This document shows positions 37,644 through 51,110 of a stretch of DNA of 64,000 nucleotides, one piece after another. Each line of letters starts with the position of its first letter. Within the stretch, counting starts at the first letter, position 1. Source of the stretch: Trematomus loennbergii (taxonomy: Eukaryota; Chordata; Actinopteri; Perciformes; Nototheniidae); the NCBI GenBank assembly GCA_012861695.1, contig JAAOOA010000153.1, forward strand, positions 430,001 through 494,000, in the 5' to 3' direction. The position numbers and the translations under genes are program-made. The notes under the pieces are model-generated. The model worked only from the letters and a program-made list of their open reading frames with translations, was not told the DNA's origin and did no database searches.

Positions 37644-38524
37644 TGTTCAGGAGTGTTGGTTCAGACTTTATTCTGACTTCGTCTGTCTGGATCCTTTGAA
37701 ATAATCAAGGTAAAAAACAACAGATGATAATCAGAATTTAATTTGAGTCTGTAAGATTTTAAATGTTAAGAAGATTTGATCATGTTTTATTTACAGAGTT
37801 TTACACGTTTTACTCAAAGTCTCAGTGCAACAAAACTAATCATTTGTTCATTTTTATAGTTTATCATTTTGTTATACTTTATTATAATGTGTTTATAGCT
37901 TTAATGTCATGAGATTGTTTGATTATGTTTTTTGTGAATTCTTGGCTTTTAAGAAATGTATTCATTTTGTATGTCGTGCTGAAACTGCATGAAATCAACC
38001 AAACTAACAAATGAAAGCTGTCAATTCTCCTTTTATCAACATCTAGTTAATAATGACACACTATATAGCACTATAAGTCATGAGTTTAACTTTCTGATAT
38101 TTGTAGGTCTTTTGATGAATTATGTTAGATATGGATATATTGTTTTACTCTCCACGGGCAAGTCATTTAATACTTCTATTTCATTCTTTCATTGTTGCAA
38201 TGTTTCTTTGGGACGTTTTCCGTACTGTATACATGGACGATAACATTTATTGTGATTGAAAATGTAAATGTTGTTATCAACCTGAAAGGAATCACAGCTG
38301 GAGAATGAAGTTTAGTATTTGTAATGCTGCTTCAGATATCTTATGATTCAATAACCAGCAGTTTGATGCAGAAATGTGTCTCTGAACTTGATATTGGTTT
38401 CTTCAGGTGAATCTGTCATATGTGAAATTACAAATATAAATGACAAAAGACAATTGTACAACAAACTATAATAAAAATAAATAACTTCTTTATGATTTCA
38501 TCTCTGCAAACATCTGTTTTAACC

Positions 38525-39235
38525 TTAAAGGTCACCTATCATGCTATTTTTAGGCAATAGCATAGGTCTCAGATATATACAAATATATAAAAAACATGTC
38601 TACGAAGTGTTTTGCTCAAAATACCAAACAGATCACCCATTCTAGCCATGCCTCATATCCTCTATTTCACTTCCTGTTTCAAAAGTGCTGATTTGGGGTA
38701 TAAAACTTAAAAAAAAGAAAAAAAAAAGGGAGGGGGCTGAGCTCATGCGGGACCCGGCAGCTACTGTCTAAACTAAATACTGCCGTGATGAAACGCCATA
38801 TCATGGATTATCAAGGATTATTTCTGAAACAGTATGGAGCTCAAAGGCTTTCTCTCTTGCCGGTTATACCACAAGGTGAGTTCCTTTTTATTTCCTGCTT
38901 CTTCACACACATGCTCTCCAGTACAGGTTAGCTCTGAGTGTTAGCGATGCTAATGTAAACACTGACCATATTACGTCCAAAACAGTCGGGCATTGTTTCT
39001 GATAGCAACGTTTCTGATAGGGCCGTGGGTCCACATTTCAGATATTACGTCATATCGGACGCAAATCTGGATCAGCTCTGTTGTAGCCCCGTTTTTAGAG
39101 ATTTGGGTATGGAGGAAAAGAGAGAGGGTTTTATTTTCTGATGCTGCGTGAGTTCCCCGACACACCGGGGACACATGTTTATGTATAAAAGACATGAAAA
39201 AGTGCATTTTGCATGATACAGTAGGTCTCCTTTAA
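38525..39235. mobile_element. TTAA-flanked inverted-repeat element, unit C
   Basis: Nearly identical to 7191-7899 in unit A, including the poly-A stretch; contains the 88-nt frame at 38788-38875. Confidence 0.6.
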
Positions 39236-40043
39236 AGTAAGACATAATGCTGTTTTTTTTCACTTAATCTAGCTAGGTAAACATGGTTTATATATAAAGT
39301 AAACTAGTATTTCCCCTTTAGCTTTTTCTTTTATAATTCACTTGCCTTAAACATTACAATTTACTTTTATAATTTAGTTTTTAATCAATTAATCTAGCTT
39401 GAAGACAGAAACTGTATATTTATATATACTGTGAGGTTCAAAGCATAATAGCATTTAATAAATATATTAAATTAAGTGGTAAACCTGTCATGAGCCCCCC
39501 AGAGTGATATCAAATAAAAGTTTGGTACTTACATATCCACGTTCCAGACGTACATCTCCTCTGCAGAAACGTTGAAGCTGGTGTAAACATCTGGAAGCTG
39601 AAAACAATTTACTTCAATCTTTCATAAGAGGCCCTGTTCTGTCTGTTTGGGGCGTTCCTCTCCTGTAGTGTAATATAGGTTTTAGTGCATGTGAATGGTC
39701 TCAGAGGCTAACATCCCTGTGTTCCTCCAGAGGGAGTTTCTCTCCTGCCTGAAACGCCTCCATTGGACTCCTTTGTTTACTTCTGTAACAGAAGCCGCTT
39801 TCACAGGAAATACAGGAAATACGAATCTGAACCTGAAGTTAAGCAGAGAACGACCCCTTTAAACAAACACTGAGGAAATAAAGAAACCCTCACAGCTTCA
39901 GTTCATAATCCTTCATATTAAAACTGTTTTTATTAATTTATTCTCTATTAAAATAAAATCAGAAGAAGATCAGAGCACAGCAGATGAAATTTTTTAATGG
40001 ATTTTTTGTCAAAGCACTTAAGATATTCATTGCTATCGGGATG

Positions 40044-40433
40044 TTAAAGGTGGGGTAGGTAAGTTTGAGAAACCGGCTCGAGATACACTTTTTGTTATAT
40101 TCCATGGAATGCTCTTAACATCCCGATAGCAATGAATATCTGAAGTGCTTTGACAAAAAATCCATAAAAAAATGTCATCTGTGGAAGCTGTGGTACTGTA
40201 AAAAGCACGACCAATCATCTGAGCCGGCCCGGCTAGAATGACTGGATGGCCTACCTGCCTGTCAGCCTTCCATCTGTGCACAAACTTATCTCGTGCCCTC
40301 ATTGGCCATGTGTGCGTTCGTGTGTGTTGGAGGAGGGGCTCTGTAAGGAAGTGGCCGATTTTTTCCGGCTGTGTATTTTCAAATTCTTGCGCACTCGAGC
40401 CGGTTTCTCCAAAATTACCTACCCCACCTTTAA
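40044..40433. mobile_element. TTAA-type MITE (AGGTGGGGTAGG family), unit C
   Basis: Same structure as 8706-9095, again followed by the opposite-orientation terminal piece to 40502. Confidence 0.65.
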
Positions 40434-40498
40434 GAGCATTCCATGGAATATAACAAAGTGTATCTCGAGCCGGTTTCTCAAACTTACCTACCCTACCT

Positions 40499-41300
40499 TT
40501 AAAGGTAATCTATTATGCAAAATCCACTTGTTCATGTCTCTTCTACATCAACATGTGTCCCCTCTTCTTCATGTCTCTTCTACATCAACATGTGTCCCCT
40601 CTTCTTCATGTCTCTTCTACATCAACATGTGTCCCCTCTTCTTCACGTCTCTTCTACATCAACATGTGTCCCCTCTTCTTCATGTCTCTTCTACATCAAC
40701 ATGTGTCCCCTCTTCTTCATGTCTCTTCTACATCAACATGTGTCCCCTCTTCTCCATGTCTCTTCTACATCAACATGTGTCCCCTCTTCTTCATGTCTCT
40801 TCTACATCAACATGTGTCCCCCTTCTTCATGTCTCTTCTACATCAACATGTGTCCCCTCTGTGGAAAGAGACTCTGAAAGTTTCAGGAAAAAAGATTCTC
40901 TCTCTTCTTGTCCTGATCCATTTATATAAAAACCTGTCTGAAAATGAGCTGATCAGATTTTGGCCACTTTATGATGTCATAACGATGTTTTGGCTTGTGT
41001 AACCATTAGCCAATCACCAACCAAGGTAACCCCCCCCCCCCCACCTTATCACCTGAATCTCCTCCTAGAGCACCATTGTGTTCTTTGTAACCAAATCTCT
41101 CTCAGAGGGGCGTGGGGAGGGGCTCCTTATTTTCATCTAAAGTAACAGAGAATCAGCACTTTGGAAACAGGGCTGAAACAGAGGGGATTATGGGATGCTG
41201 CAATGATCTGTTTGGTGTTTCAGCCAATCAGAGACATGTTCTGTATATATCTGAGACCTGTAATATATTGATAAAAAACAGTATGATATAGGACCTTTAA
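40499..41300. mobile_element. TTAA-flanked element carrying the minisatellite, unit C
   Basis: TTAAAGGTAATCTATTATGC to GATATAGGACCTTTAA; counterpart of 9161-10029. Confidence 0.5.
40532..40861. repeat. 37-bp minisatellite, about 9 units (unit C, mdh1-side)
   Basis: Same unit as the TRIM-side array 6 kb away in the same orientation. Confidence 0.95.
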
Positions 41301-41599
41301 GGCTGCGCTAACCAAAGACCCTATTTTAGGAATCTTACCATTAAAAAAACAACGGCAACTTTGGGGAAAACCGGAAGTGCAAGAATGCTAACTCATCTCC
41401 GTGTTTAAGGACTCATTCCTGCACCACTCTGAGACTTCTGAGCATGAAAGAAGCATAAACATGTTTTTGTTGGGTCAGTTTCTTTGTGGTTTTATTTGTG
41501 ACAACATGATCCGTTACAGTTTCTGGACAGCTAGTGTGCGTTATCATCTACCAACACAGACATTCTCTCGGTGCAGACTTGTTGTGGTTGTTAAATAGG

Positions 41600-41605
41600 T
41601 TTATT
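41600..41605 (-). promoter_or_regulatory. mdh1 polyadenylation signal, copy C
   Basis: AATAAA on the minus strand about 190 bp beyond the stop codon. Confidence 0.6.
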
Positions 41606-41790
41606 CTGAAAACCTGGAGAAGAAGTGGCCTAGTGACACACACACACACACACACTCTGTCAAACACACACTGTGCAGCTGGGACGGTTAATACGAGTGG
41701 AGAGTTTCTTCTTCTTCTTCAGAGCTTCGAGCAGCAACTCTTCTGGGGGTCTAGGTGAAGTTGCTGCAGTTGGCCAGCAGGGGGAGTCAG

Positions 41791-41913
41791 TCACTGGGAC
41801 AGGAAGTCCATCGCGGTGTCTCTCTCCTCCACGAGCTCAGCCGCCGTGGCGTCCATCTTGGCGCGGGAGAAGGCGTTGATGGGGAGTCCGCCCACCATCT
41901 TCCAGGTCTTATT
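41791..41913 (-). CDS. mdh1: mdh1 last coding exon, copy C
   Basis: 41 codons beginning [20 protein letters not shown] and ending DFLSQ-TGA, after a CTTACAG acceptor. This is the C-terminal helix region that closes the subunit. Same protein as in copies A (10514-10636) and B (24214-24336). Confidence 0.93.
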   Translation of the reverse strand, partial: NKTWKMVGGLPINAFSRAKMDATAAELVEERDTAMDFLSQ

Positions 41914-41997
41914 CTGTAAGGGAAAAAGAAGGAATGGTCAGACGTCAAGCTATTTTATTTTGTCCATTTTGATAGGCTTTAAATGTAGCCATCATCA

Positions 41998-42564
41998 TAT
42001 GTGACCCGCTCTATCGAAATCAGTCGGAAGTGGCAACGGCTCATTTCATAATAAACGTGGATTTGCGTAAAAAAATAGTTTTTTCGGGGTTCGGGTGTTT
42101 TGTTTGATTTTAAATAAACAAAGTCTTGGCTTTCAGAATATGAAACTTATTTTGCCAAATTCAGATGATAAATACAACTTTGAAGCTTGTAACGGCATAA
42201 TTACAAGTGGAGAACGGAGACGTCACAGCAGGCATAACGACAGCCGGTGTTTCTCGTGAGTGTTTTCCCCGGGAAACAAACACATTACACACAAACGCAA
42301 AATCACACAAACACACACACACTCGCGAGCTTCCCCCAGACCAGTAATCCAAACGAAAATATCTTCCCTCCGTTACTACTTTGATCATTTGCTCCGCTAA
42401 TAATCAATCAGATCGATGGATTCCAGAGAAGAGGAAACTTTGAAGGCCTTTTTCTCAATCCTGATATCCTTAGAAAGCTAGGAATCTCCTCTTTCTAACA
42501 GTGTATACAACTCAAAATGTGTCTTCGGGTCAATGCGACTGATTTCGATGGAGCAGGTCACATA
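41998..42564. mobile_element. MITE in mdh1 last intron, copy C
   Basis: Third copy of the TGTGACC/GGTCACA-ended element. Confidence 0.7.
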
Positions 42565-43014
42565 TTGTTTCTCTCACTACTTCCTCGTAATCTCCCCAAA
42601 AAATATTTCCCATTAATGAACATTTTAATGGGAAAAAGTCATCTTTGAACTCTTAGACTCTTCAGCTGCTTGCATATTCCAGATACATCTGCTACAGGAT
42701 TAATAACTTGAACACTTCAAATGGCTTTTGTACATTTCACGTATGGTTTAATTCAATGTGTGCAGGTGGAGATTCCAGGGCTGAACAATTAATCAAAATG
42801 TTTTTAAAATCCCAATTTGGACAATATCCAAATCTTAGGAGACACACTATTGTTATATTGCAATTGTGTTATTAAGTATTGTGGTGCTGCAGAGAATTCC
42901 CTGCTTACAAATTGAATTCTAGAGAATCTAAATCATGATCATTTAATTACATTTACCAAATGAGAGTGAGAATAAAGAAGCAACAGTTTAATCTCCATGG
43001 ACAGACTCACTCAC

Positions 43015-43103
43015 CTTGATCTCGATGGGGAAGGAGTAGATGAGATCCTCTGGGATGCGTAGGAGTTTCCACCGGCGTACACACCCATGGAGATGAACTC
43101 ACC
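43015..43103 (-). pseudogene. mdh1: mdh1 penultimate exon with 1-base deletion, copy C
   Basis: Codes [16 protein letters not shown], then loses frame: the + strand reads GGATGCGTAGG where A and B read GGATGCCGTAGG. The rest would be [14 protein letters not shown]. Splice sites are intact. It may be a true mutation or an assembly error in a CC run. Confidence 0.88.
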
Positions 43104-43783
43104 CTGTGAACAGGAAACCAACAAGTCAACAACAACAAAAAACACGTCCAACAACAAATATATCATAAGTATCAGGTACTGTGGTGCCTGTTGTTCAAAA
43201 CCACATAAAAACAACAAAGGAAATCTGAATTTGGTACATATGAGTAAATGTTTGAATGATCATATCTTCTAATTTTTTTGCAATGTTTCTGTGTTATTTT
43301 GCAATTTAAGAATAATGCAATATAGTTTTTCACCCAAAAATGATCAGCCTGGTTTTTAGCGAGTACTTTTTATGTCCCGTCATACTCCAAATCCACCGCA
43401 ACACTCTCACAATTCACAGAATACATGTCATTGTTTGGCATGAAATAAAATTACCATCTTTATTTAAAATAATACAATAAAAAAACCATCTGTGATCAAA
43501 ATATGTTGTTATATGTCTGGGAGGGAGGGTTGGTTTTTATTTCTGTTTGTCTGTATTATTGGTATTATTTTTAGCTTACATATGTATTCTGTATTTTGTA
43601 AGTAATTGCTGTTGTCTAATTTTAATTTTTCTTATGTAGAAACATGTTTGTGTATTAATCTCAATAAAAATGTGATCGTTTTTCTAAATTAGCGTATAGT
43701 AAAAAGTGAGAACACCGTGAAGAAAGACCACATGGTGTAAGACATGTCAGAAATGGTCAAATCTGTCTCTGTGCTTGACTCAC

Positions 43784-43897
43784 GTCCTTGGTGCCGAACC
43801 AGATGTCCCTCATGTGGTCGCAGATGGCCTTGGCGGCGGACATGGCGCTGGACAGTTTACGGGCTTTGATGACGGCGGCGCCGCGCAGCTGCACCGT
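43784..43897 (-). CDS. mdh1: mdh1 exon (TVQLRGAAV...), copy C
   Basis: 38 codons from [20 protein letters not shown] to [14 protein letters not shown] end (here [10 protein letters not shown]). The RGAAVI and [10 protein letters not shown] segments are strongly conserved among cytosolic MDHs and lie in the substrate/cofactor domain. Confidence 0.93.
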
Positions 43898-44582
43898 CTG
43901 AAGGAGGAGGAGAGATTCAAAGGTTTTATGGTCGTATGCACACAGTGTAGAAACGGCAATGACATCCTTCTGACCCGAGCTCCTCCAACAATGCAACATA
44001 TATAATAAAATACATATACAAATTGTGCAAGAAGTCTATATACATGTCAATAGGATATGATATATACAAGAACAGAATATTAAATTAAATATTGTACATT
44101 AAGACGAAATTAAATACGGTTATTGCGGTGATAACTATTTAGATAAATAAGTAGATTGCAAGATGACAAACAGATGATTGTTTATCGGGGCACTTCACAG
44201 AGCTCAGGTGATTAGCAGTGTTATGGCCAGTAGGATGGAGGAGGGGAAGGTTAGGGAAGAGGACAGAAACTACAAAACCTGAACCTGTAATATCTAGAAT
44301 AAAAACGTTTTTGTGGTCAAATGAAGGCATACATTACACTAAGAATGGAAGAAGTGAAGCTGTTCTTCCTGGGGCTAAGCAACATATATAGATATAGAGA
44401 TATCATAACTAGATATCATCTTACATTTTGGATAATGTAACATCATTAGTGTTGCCTTCTCCTGGTTTTAAAGGCTTGATTGCACTGAAGTGATGCCATT
44501 TGGCTTATTTAACAGAGTAGGCATAATAGAAGACATAATGTGTAGGAATATATAAAACATTTTATAATAATGTGTGACTCAC

Positions 44583-44759
44583 GGAGATGAAGTCTCCTCG
44601 GAGCCAGGCCTCGTCCTTCACGGCGTCGTAGGCGTCCTTCTCTACTCCCTTGACGGTGACCTTGGCGTGGTGCACGTCGGGGTACTGAGAGGACGAGTGG
44701 TTCCCCCAGATGATCACGTTCTTCACTTTGTCCGCAGAAACACCGCAGCGCATCGCCAC
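44583..44759 (-). CDS. mdh1: mdh1 catalytic-histidine exon, copy C
   Basis: 59 codons starting [20 protein letters not shown] and then HSSSQYPDV; the His is the proton-relay residue of malate dehydrogenases. Ends WLRGDFIS at a GTGAGT donor. Confidence 0.94.
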
Positions 44760-45413
44760 CTGCAGGACAGGGACAGACACTACATCAGTTATTCTGTTAA
44801 GCATACAGTGATTGCCAACAATAACTTTAAATCGTCACTTGGTGATCATAAATGGAACAAAATATTGATGTAAATAAACAGTAATTTTTTCCTTTTTTAT
44901 AGATATATTTGACTGTTTTGGAAAATTCCTATTTTCTGTTTGATTCTTGACTTTTGCATAATTTGTTTATGTTCTTCCATCTACCATGTTTATTGTACCA
45001 AAATATAATAATTTCTTAAATGTACAAAAAACCTAATAAACAAATGTCTGATACTTTTTATAAACTTCTCCCCTTCTCATATTTTCCATTTGTTACAGTT
45101 TTGTATTCATATAATTCAGCATGTACAGATATTCAATCAGGAATAGATGGAGGATTGACCAATACCAAGTTATATTGATTTGAACAAATACAAAAAATCC
45201 ATACTGAATTCAATTTTCCAACATTACACCTTTACAGTTTTAAAAATGTTAGAACAAACAGTTTTGCTTGAAAACTGGCCTTTGATAAACATGTTGCATT
45301 TGCCTTTGGATAAGTCTGTTTTCCCTTCTTCAAAGAGCAGCTGGAGGGCAACATGTTAGCTTAAGGGTTAATGTTAGCTAGGGTAAGGTTAAGGTTATGT
45401 TTGTGTGTGTGTG

Positions 45414-46460
<1,047 letters not shown>

Positions 46461-46462
46461 TA

Positions 46463-47598
46463 CCCCATTCACACCAACGGTGTTTCGGGGCCGGTTCGGT
46501 GCTGGTGCTTGAAAAGCACCGGGTTTTCCTGTTCACACCGCAGTGGAGCAGCCTCTAAGCTCCGGAATCCGGTTCGTTTCGAGCACCAAAAAGTTGTCCG
46601 TCTAGAAGCAAGAACCGCATACGTCACGCTTACGTCGGAGGGGGGCGAGATTAACCTGAGCTAACAGTTAAGGCGAGTACGGCAAATAAAAGTTGTAACA
46701 AGCAGTAGTGCTGAGCAAAGTGACTAGAACGCAACCACACACTTGTAAAAAAAAAACACGCTTTATAAAGTCAGGCAACACTAACCAGGCTTCGTGTGAT
46801 TCTGTTTATTTGTACCTTACTTTGACCATCCGTTCGCTGTTATTGATCATTGTGGAGAGCAGGCAGACGTTTTGTTTTTTATTATAGCAGCTATCGGATG
46901 GAATCAATACATGGGCTGCACAGGTTGTCATGTCCGACTATCACAAGTAGAATCATAATGAAAAATACGTCGGTAAAAAGTGCCTGTAGAAAACGGCTTA
47001 GCAAGTAGTCAGTTTAGCTTCGGTTGCTATGCTAACATCACCCATGTTATACCAGAGAAACTTTCATAACAGCGTTGTGATGCCAAACAGCGTCAATTCA
47101 GACTGACACCAAACAGCGTCAATTCAGACTGACACACATTCACTTAAGGGGAACTGGGGATATGTATCAGCTGCTTGTGTGACAGTCAGACAGTGAATAC
47201 TTTAGAGCCGTGTGAGCTAACCCGGAGCTAACGGGAGAATAAACTCCCGTTGAAGAGCAGCCAGCTCTGCAGCGGTCGGTAAATGCCGCTGAAACACATT
47301 AATAAACAATGAACCACGGCACTCTGGAGAAAAGTATAAGGTTGGAGAAGTCGTTATTTAATTTAATCTGGCTTCGTATGATTAAAAGCAACGCAGTCCC
47401 CGGCCCGTTGTTGTTTTGAGGTGAGCTCCGTTGGGGAGAAAATCAGCGACGTAAACTGTGACGTCATGACGCAGCAGCGGCAGCACCAGTCAGGCTCTGA
47501 GCGGTGTGAAAAGAGCTGGAGCTAAACCGAAGTACCGGTTCCGAACCTGAAAAGCTCTAGCACGGAGCTTGAACCGGAGTTGCGTTGGTGTGAAAGGG
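46463..47598. mobile_element. 1.1-kb terminal-inverted-repeat DNA element
   Basis: Left end CCCATTCACACCAACG and right end CGTTGGTGTGAAAGGG match in 15 of 16 positions; TA flanks both sides. Sub-terminal GGTTCGGTGC/CCGGTTCC motifs are also mirrored. No transposase frame. Superfamily uncertain. Confidence 0.65.
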
Positions 47599-48488
47599 TA
47601 ACAGTCAGTCTGTCTCTCCCTTTGAAGCCAGTGATAGTGATAGGATCAACCTCACCACACCACAGTCCCCTCCCCTTGCCATGCCTGCAAATTATTCTTT
47701 ACAATTGTAATAGATTTTAGCCCAGAATCAACTTAAGATAAACAACAACGAACTGATCTGGATGGAGTGATAGCTTTCATGAGTGAGACACTACAGCACA
47801 AAGGACAGGAGAAGTTCATCTCTGAGTTTCAGGCCCCGGCTCCACGGGAACGCATACGGCAAAACGCATCGGAGTAACGCAAACGCAACCGCAAAAAACC
47901 TTCCGTCCCCACGCAATATACACCGGATTGTGTCAAGCTCCACGAGACGGCTCCGTTTACATCCAACCGCTGGAAAAGCTGCAGTACATATGCCGAGCCT
48001 GTACGTGGCGCTGTAACTTCCTCCACAAAAGCAGCAACTTCCTCCACAAAAGCAGCGAAGAAGAATGGTTGTCATGGCTCTGTTTATTCTCCACGGTGGG
48101 GGCCGACAGAACCGGGCAGAGTTTTTCGCCGGTCAACGTGTGTTAAAGTTTAAATCTTCCGGACAAAATTATAAAAGTGCCGGTCAAAGGTCTTCATTGT
48201 TATTTATTGAGCTTTAAAACAAATGAATAACGACGATATAATGATATATAATCATAAAATACACGGAGCCTGTCTCTTTTTCCTCTCTTCTCACAGCGTC
48301 AGTGTCTGTCTCATGCGGCAGCTGATCCTGTAATGAGTGACACGACAGTACAAATAAACATATTTATAACTAGTTTAGGTAGTTTGAGAGGTAATTAAAA
48401 TAGCTAAGGGTGATGATCTGACTTGGAGTGTGTGTTTTGCTCCCGCTGCATCACAGCGGGAGGAGCTGCGTGTCTCCGTCCTGTCAGA

Positions 48489-48493
48489 TTAGA
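48489..48493. other. Target-site duplication, left (TTAGA)
   Basis: TTAGA precedes the 5' LTR and recurs at 52424-52428. Confidence 0.85.
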
Positions 48494-48861
48494 TGTCACG
48501 ATCTGTCTGTGTTGTGTTTTGTCTTGTCTTTTTCTGTCTTTGGTTTCCTGTTTTGTTTTGAAAAGTGTTCACCCCCGTCTTGCCTGTTGCTTCCTGTGTC
48601 TGTGTTCCCTCCTGCCTGATTGCCCGATTGTGTTCACCTGGTGCCCCTGTGTTTTCTCCTCCCTCCTCACCTGTGTCTTGTTTGTGTGATTGGTCTTGTG
48701 TGTATTTTAGTTCTGGTTTTTCTGTCTGTCATTGTTGGTTCATTGTTTGTATTTGACTGTGTGTCACAGGGTAGTGTTCTGTGTTCTACTTCATACCTTG
48801 GATTAAAGGAATATACTTGGAAATCTGCATTTGGGTCCTGCCTGCTTACTCAACCCTGACA
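48494..48861 (+). repeat. 5' LTR
   Basis: 368 bp, TG...CA ends. Contains TGTGTATTTTAG, which may serve as a TATA-like element, and GGATTAAAGG near the end. Confidence 0.9.
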
Positions 48862-48863
48862 GA

Positions 48864-49934
48864 ATGAACCAACCAGAAATGGGCCCAGCAGATCCATTTG
48901 AGGTGGATTTACAAAATTTTACCTTTTCTTTGGCTTGCTGCTATGGAAGGTGGAGGGGAGCGTCCAGTGTTCAGCAGAGAGAGGCTGCTCTGGCAGAAGC
49001 TCACCAGGTGGCAACAGGGGATCAACCTTTAGTTAAGTTCTTACCTGATTGGATTTTGGATTTCCTTTCGACGTGTGATTCCCGGCCTGCTAGCCCCAGG
49101 CATGCTAGCCCCCTGCCTCCCAACTCCCAACCTGACACCATACATCTCGGTGTGTTCCGTCTGGAGTCAACCCCTGCTTCTTCCCCATTTCCTGCTCCTG
49201 TCCAGGAGCCGTTCTCGGGCACTCGTCTGGCTTTTGGAGGTCCACGGAGCCTCCAAAAGGCTCCTAAGAGAAGGAGTCGCAAGTCCAGGCTAGCAGCCCG
49301 ACCCCCAGAAGCCATGCTTTGGGCACCAGTTCTGGCCCCAACAGCCATGGTTCCGGCTCCAGAACCGGCCCATACAGCCATGTTTCCAGCCCCAGTTCTG
49401 GCCCCAACAGCCATGGTTCCGGCTCCAGAACCGGCCCATACAGCCATGGTTCCAGCCCCAGTTCTGGCCCCAGCAGCCATGGTTCCGCCCTCTGTTCCGT
49501 TCCAGCACGCCATTTCTCATGAACATGAGCAGGCGTGGCGAGACTTTGAGGAAAGCCAGCAGTCCTTGGCTCTATACTTCTCAAACCTCGCTGCTCAGGT
49601 CTCAACTTTGACGTCTTCTGCTGCATTTCCTGCCTCCTCCAATCCACCTGTGGATTCCACTCCAGCACCTCGTCTCCTGTTGGCTCTCCGGCCGACGCCA
49701 GCACCCCGTGTCCTGTTGGCTCTACGGCCGACGCCTACCCCATGTCCTGTACCGTTGGAGGTCCCGCCGACTACTTTTCTTCTGCCGGGGGTCCTGCCAA
49801 CCCCATGTCCTGTACCGTTGGAGGTCCCGCCGACTACTCTTCTGCCGGGGGTCCTGCCAACCCTATGTCCTGTGATGTTGGAGGTCCCGCCGACTACTCT
49901 CCTGCCGGGGTCCTGCCAACCCTATGTCCTGTGA
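48864..49934 (+). CDS. Gag-like/proline-rich ORF of LTR element
   Basis: Starts 3 nt after the LTR with MNQPEMGPADPFEVDL. The first 80 or so residues are non-repetitive and may be a Gag-type remnant, with no zinc knuckle and no clear capsid. A 66-bp (22-residue) repeat of the VPAPEPAHTAM type follows at 49326-49500, then the 60-bp array. The frame ends at 49934 after a lost G near 49905. Function unknown; homology to Gag is an inference from position. Confidence 0.55.
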   Translation: MNQPEMGPADPFEVDLQNFTFSLACCYGRWRGASSVQQREAALAEAHQVATGDQPLVKFLPDWILDFLSTCDSRPASPRHASPLPPNSQPDTIHLGVFRLESTPASSPFPAPVQEPFSGTRLAFGGPRSLQKAPKRRSRKSRLAARPPEAMLWAPVLAPTAMVPAPEPAHTAMFPAPVLAPTAMVPAPEPAHTAMVPAPVLAPAAMVPPSVPFQHAISHEHEQAWRDFEESQQSLALYFSNLAAQVSTLTSSAAFPASSNPPVDSTPAPRLLLALRPTPAPRVLLALRPTPTPCPVPLEVPPTTFLLPGVLPTPCPVPLEVPPTTLLPGVLPTLCPVMLEVPPTTLLPGSCQPYVL

Positions 49935-51110
49935 TGTTGGAGGTCCCGCCGACTACTCTTCTGCCGGGGGTCCTGCCAACCCTATGTCCTGTGATGTTGG
50001 AGGTCCCGCCGACTACTCTCCTGCCGGGGGTCTTGCCAACTCCATGTCCTGTCCCATTGGGGTCCCGCCGACTACTCTCCTGCCGGGGGTCTTGCCAACT
50101 CCATGTCCTGTCCCATTGGGGGTCCCGCCGACTAATCTTCTGCCGGGGGTCCTGCCTACCCTATGTCCTGTGCCGTTGGAGGTCCCGCCGACTACTCTCC
50201 TGCCGGGGGTCTTGCCAACTCCATGTCCTGTCCCGTTGGGGGTCCCGCCGACTGCTCTTCGGCCGGGGGCCCTGCCGGCCCTGTGTCCGGTGCCGTTGGA
50301 GGTCCCGCCGACTACTCTTCTGCCGGGGGTCTTGCCAACTCTATGTCCAGTGCTGTTTATCCTGTTGGCTCTCCTGCCAATCCTATGTCCTGTGCCGTTG
50401 GAGGTCCCGCAGACTACTCTTCTGCCGGGGTCTTGCCAACTCCATGTCCTGTCCCATTGGGGGTCCCGCCGACTACTCTTCTGCCGGGGGTCCTGCCAAC
50501 CCTATGTCCTGTGCCGTTGGAGGTCCCGCCGACTACTCTCCTGCCGGGGGTCTTGCCAACTCCATGTCCTGTCCCATTGGGGGTCCCGCCGACTACTCTT
50601 CTGCCGGGGGTCCTGCCAACCCTATGTCCTGTGCCGTTGGAGGTCCCGCCGACTACTCTTCTGCCGGGGGTCTTGCCAACTCCATGTCCTGTTTCATTGG
50701 GGGTTCCGCCGACTACTCTTCTGCCGGGGGTCTTGCCAATCCTATGTCCTGTTCCGTTGGGGGTCCCGCCGACAACTCTCCTGCCGGGGGTCTTGCCAAC
50801 TCCATGTCCTGTCCCGTTGGGGGTCCCGCCGACAACTCTCCTGCCGAGGGTCCTGCCAACTCCACGTCCAGTATCGTTGGAGGTCCTGCCGACACCTGTT
50901 CCGCTGTGGGTCCTGCCAACCCCTTGTCCTGTCCCGTTGGGGGTCCCGCCGACAACTGCTCCGCCGGGTTTCCTGCCAACACCAGATCCTGTCCTGTTAG
51001 GGGTCCCGCCGACACCGGTTTCACCGGGGGTCCTGCCAACTCTGTGTCCTGTTCCGTTGGGGGTCCAGTCGACACCAGCCCTTGCTCCATCCGGGGTCCC
51101 ATTGACACCA
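49737..51110 (+). repeat. 60-bp tandem repeat array, about 23 units
   Basis: Unit of 60 bp (20 codons), readable as VPPTTLLPGVLPTPCPVPLE. Units diverge slowly toward the right. Because the unit is stop-free in several frames, G-run indels switch frame without ending translation quickly. Confidence 0.95.

Noticed and set aside
48862..48885. Primer-binding site for the LTR element
   Set aside because: No TGG-starting complement of a tRNA 3' end is visible right after the LTR.
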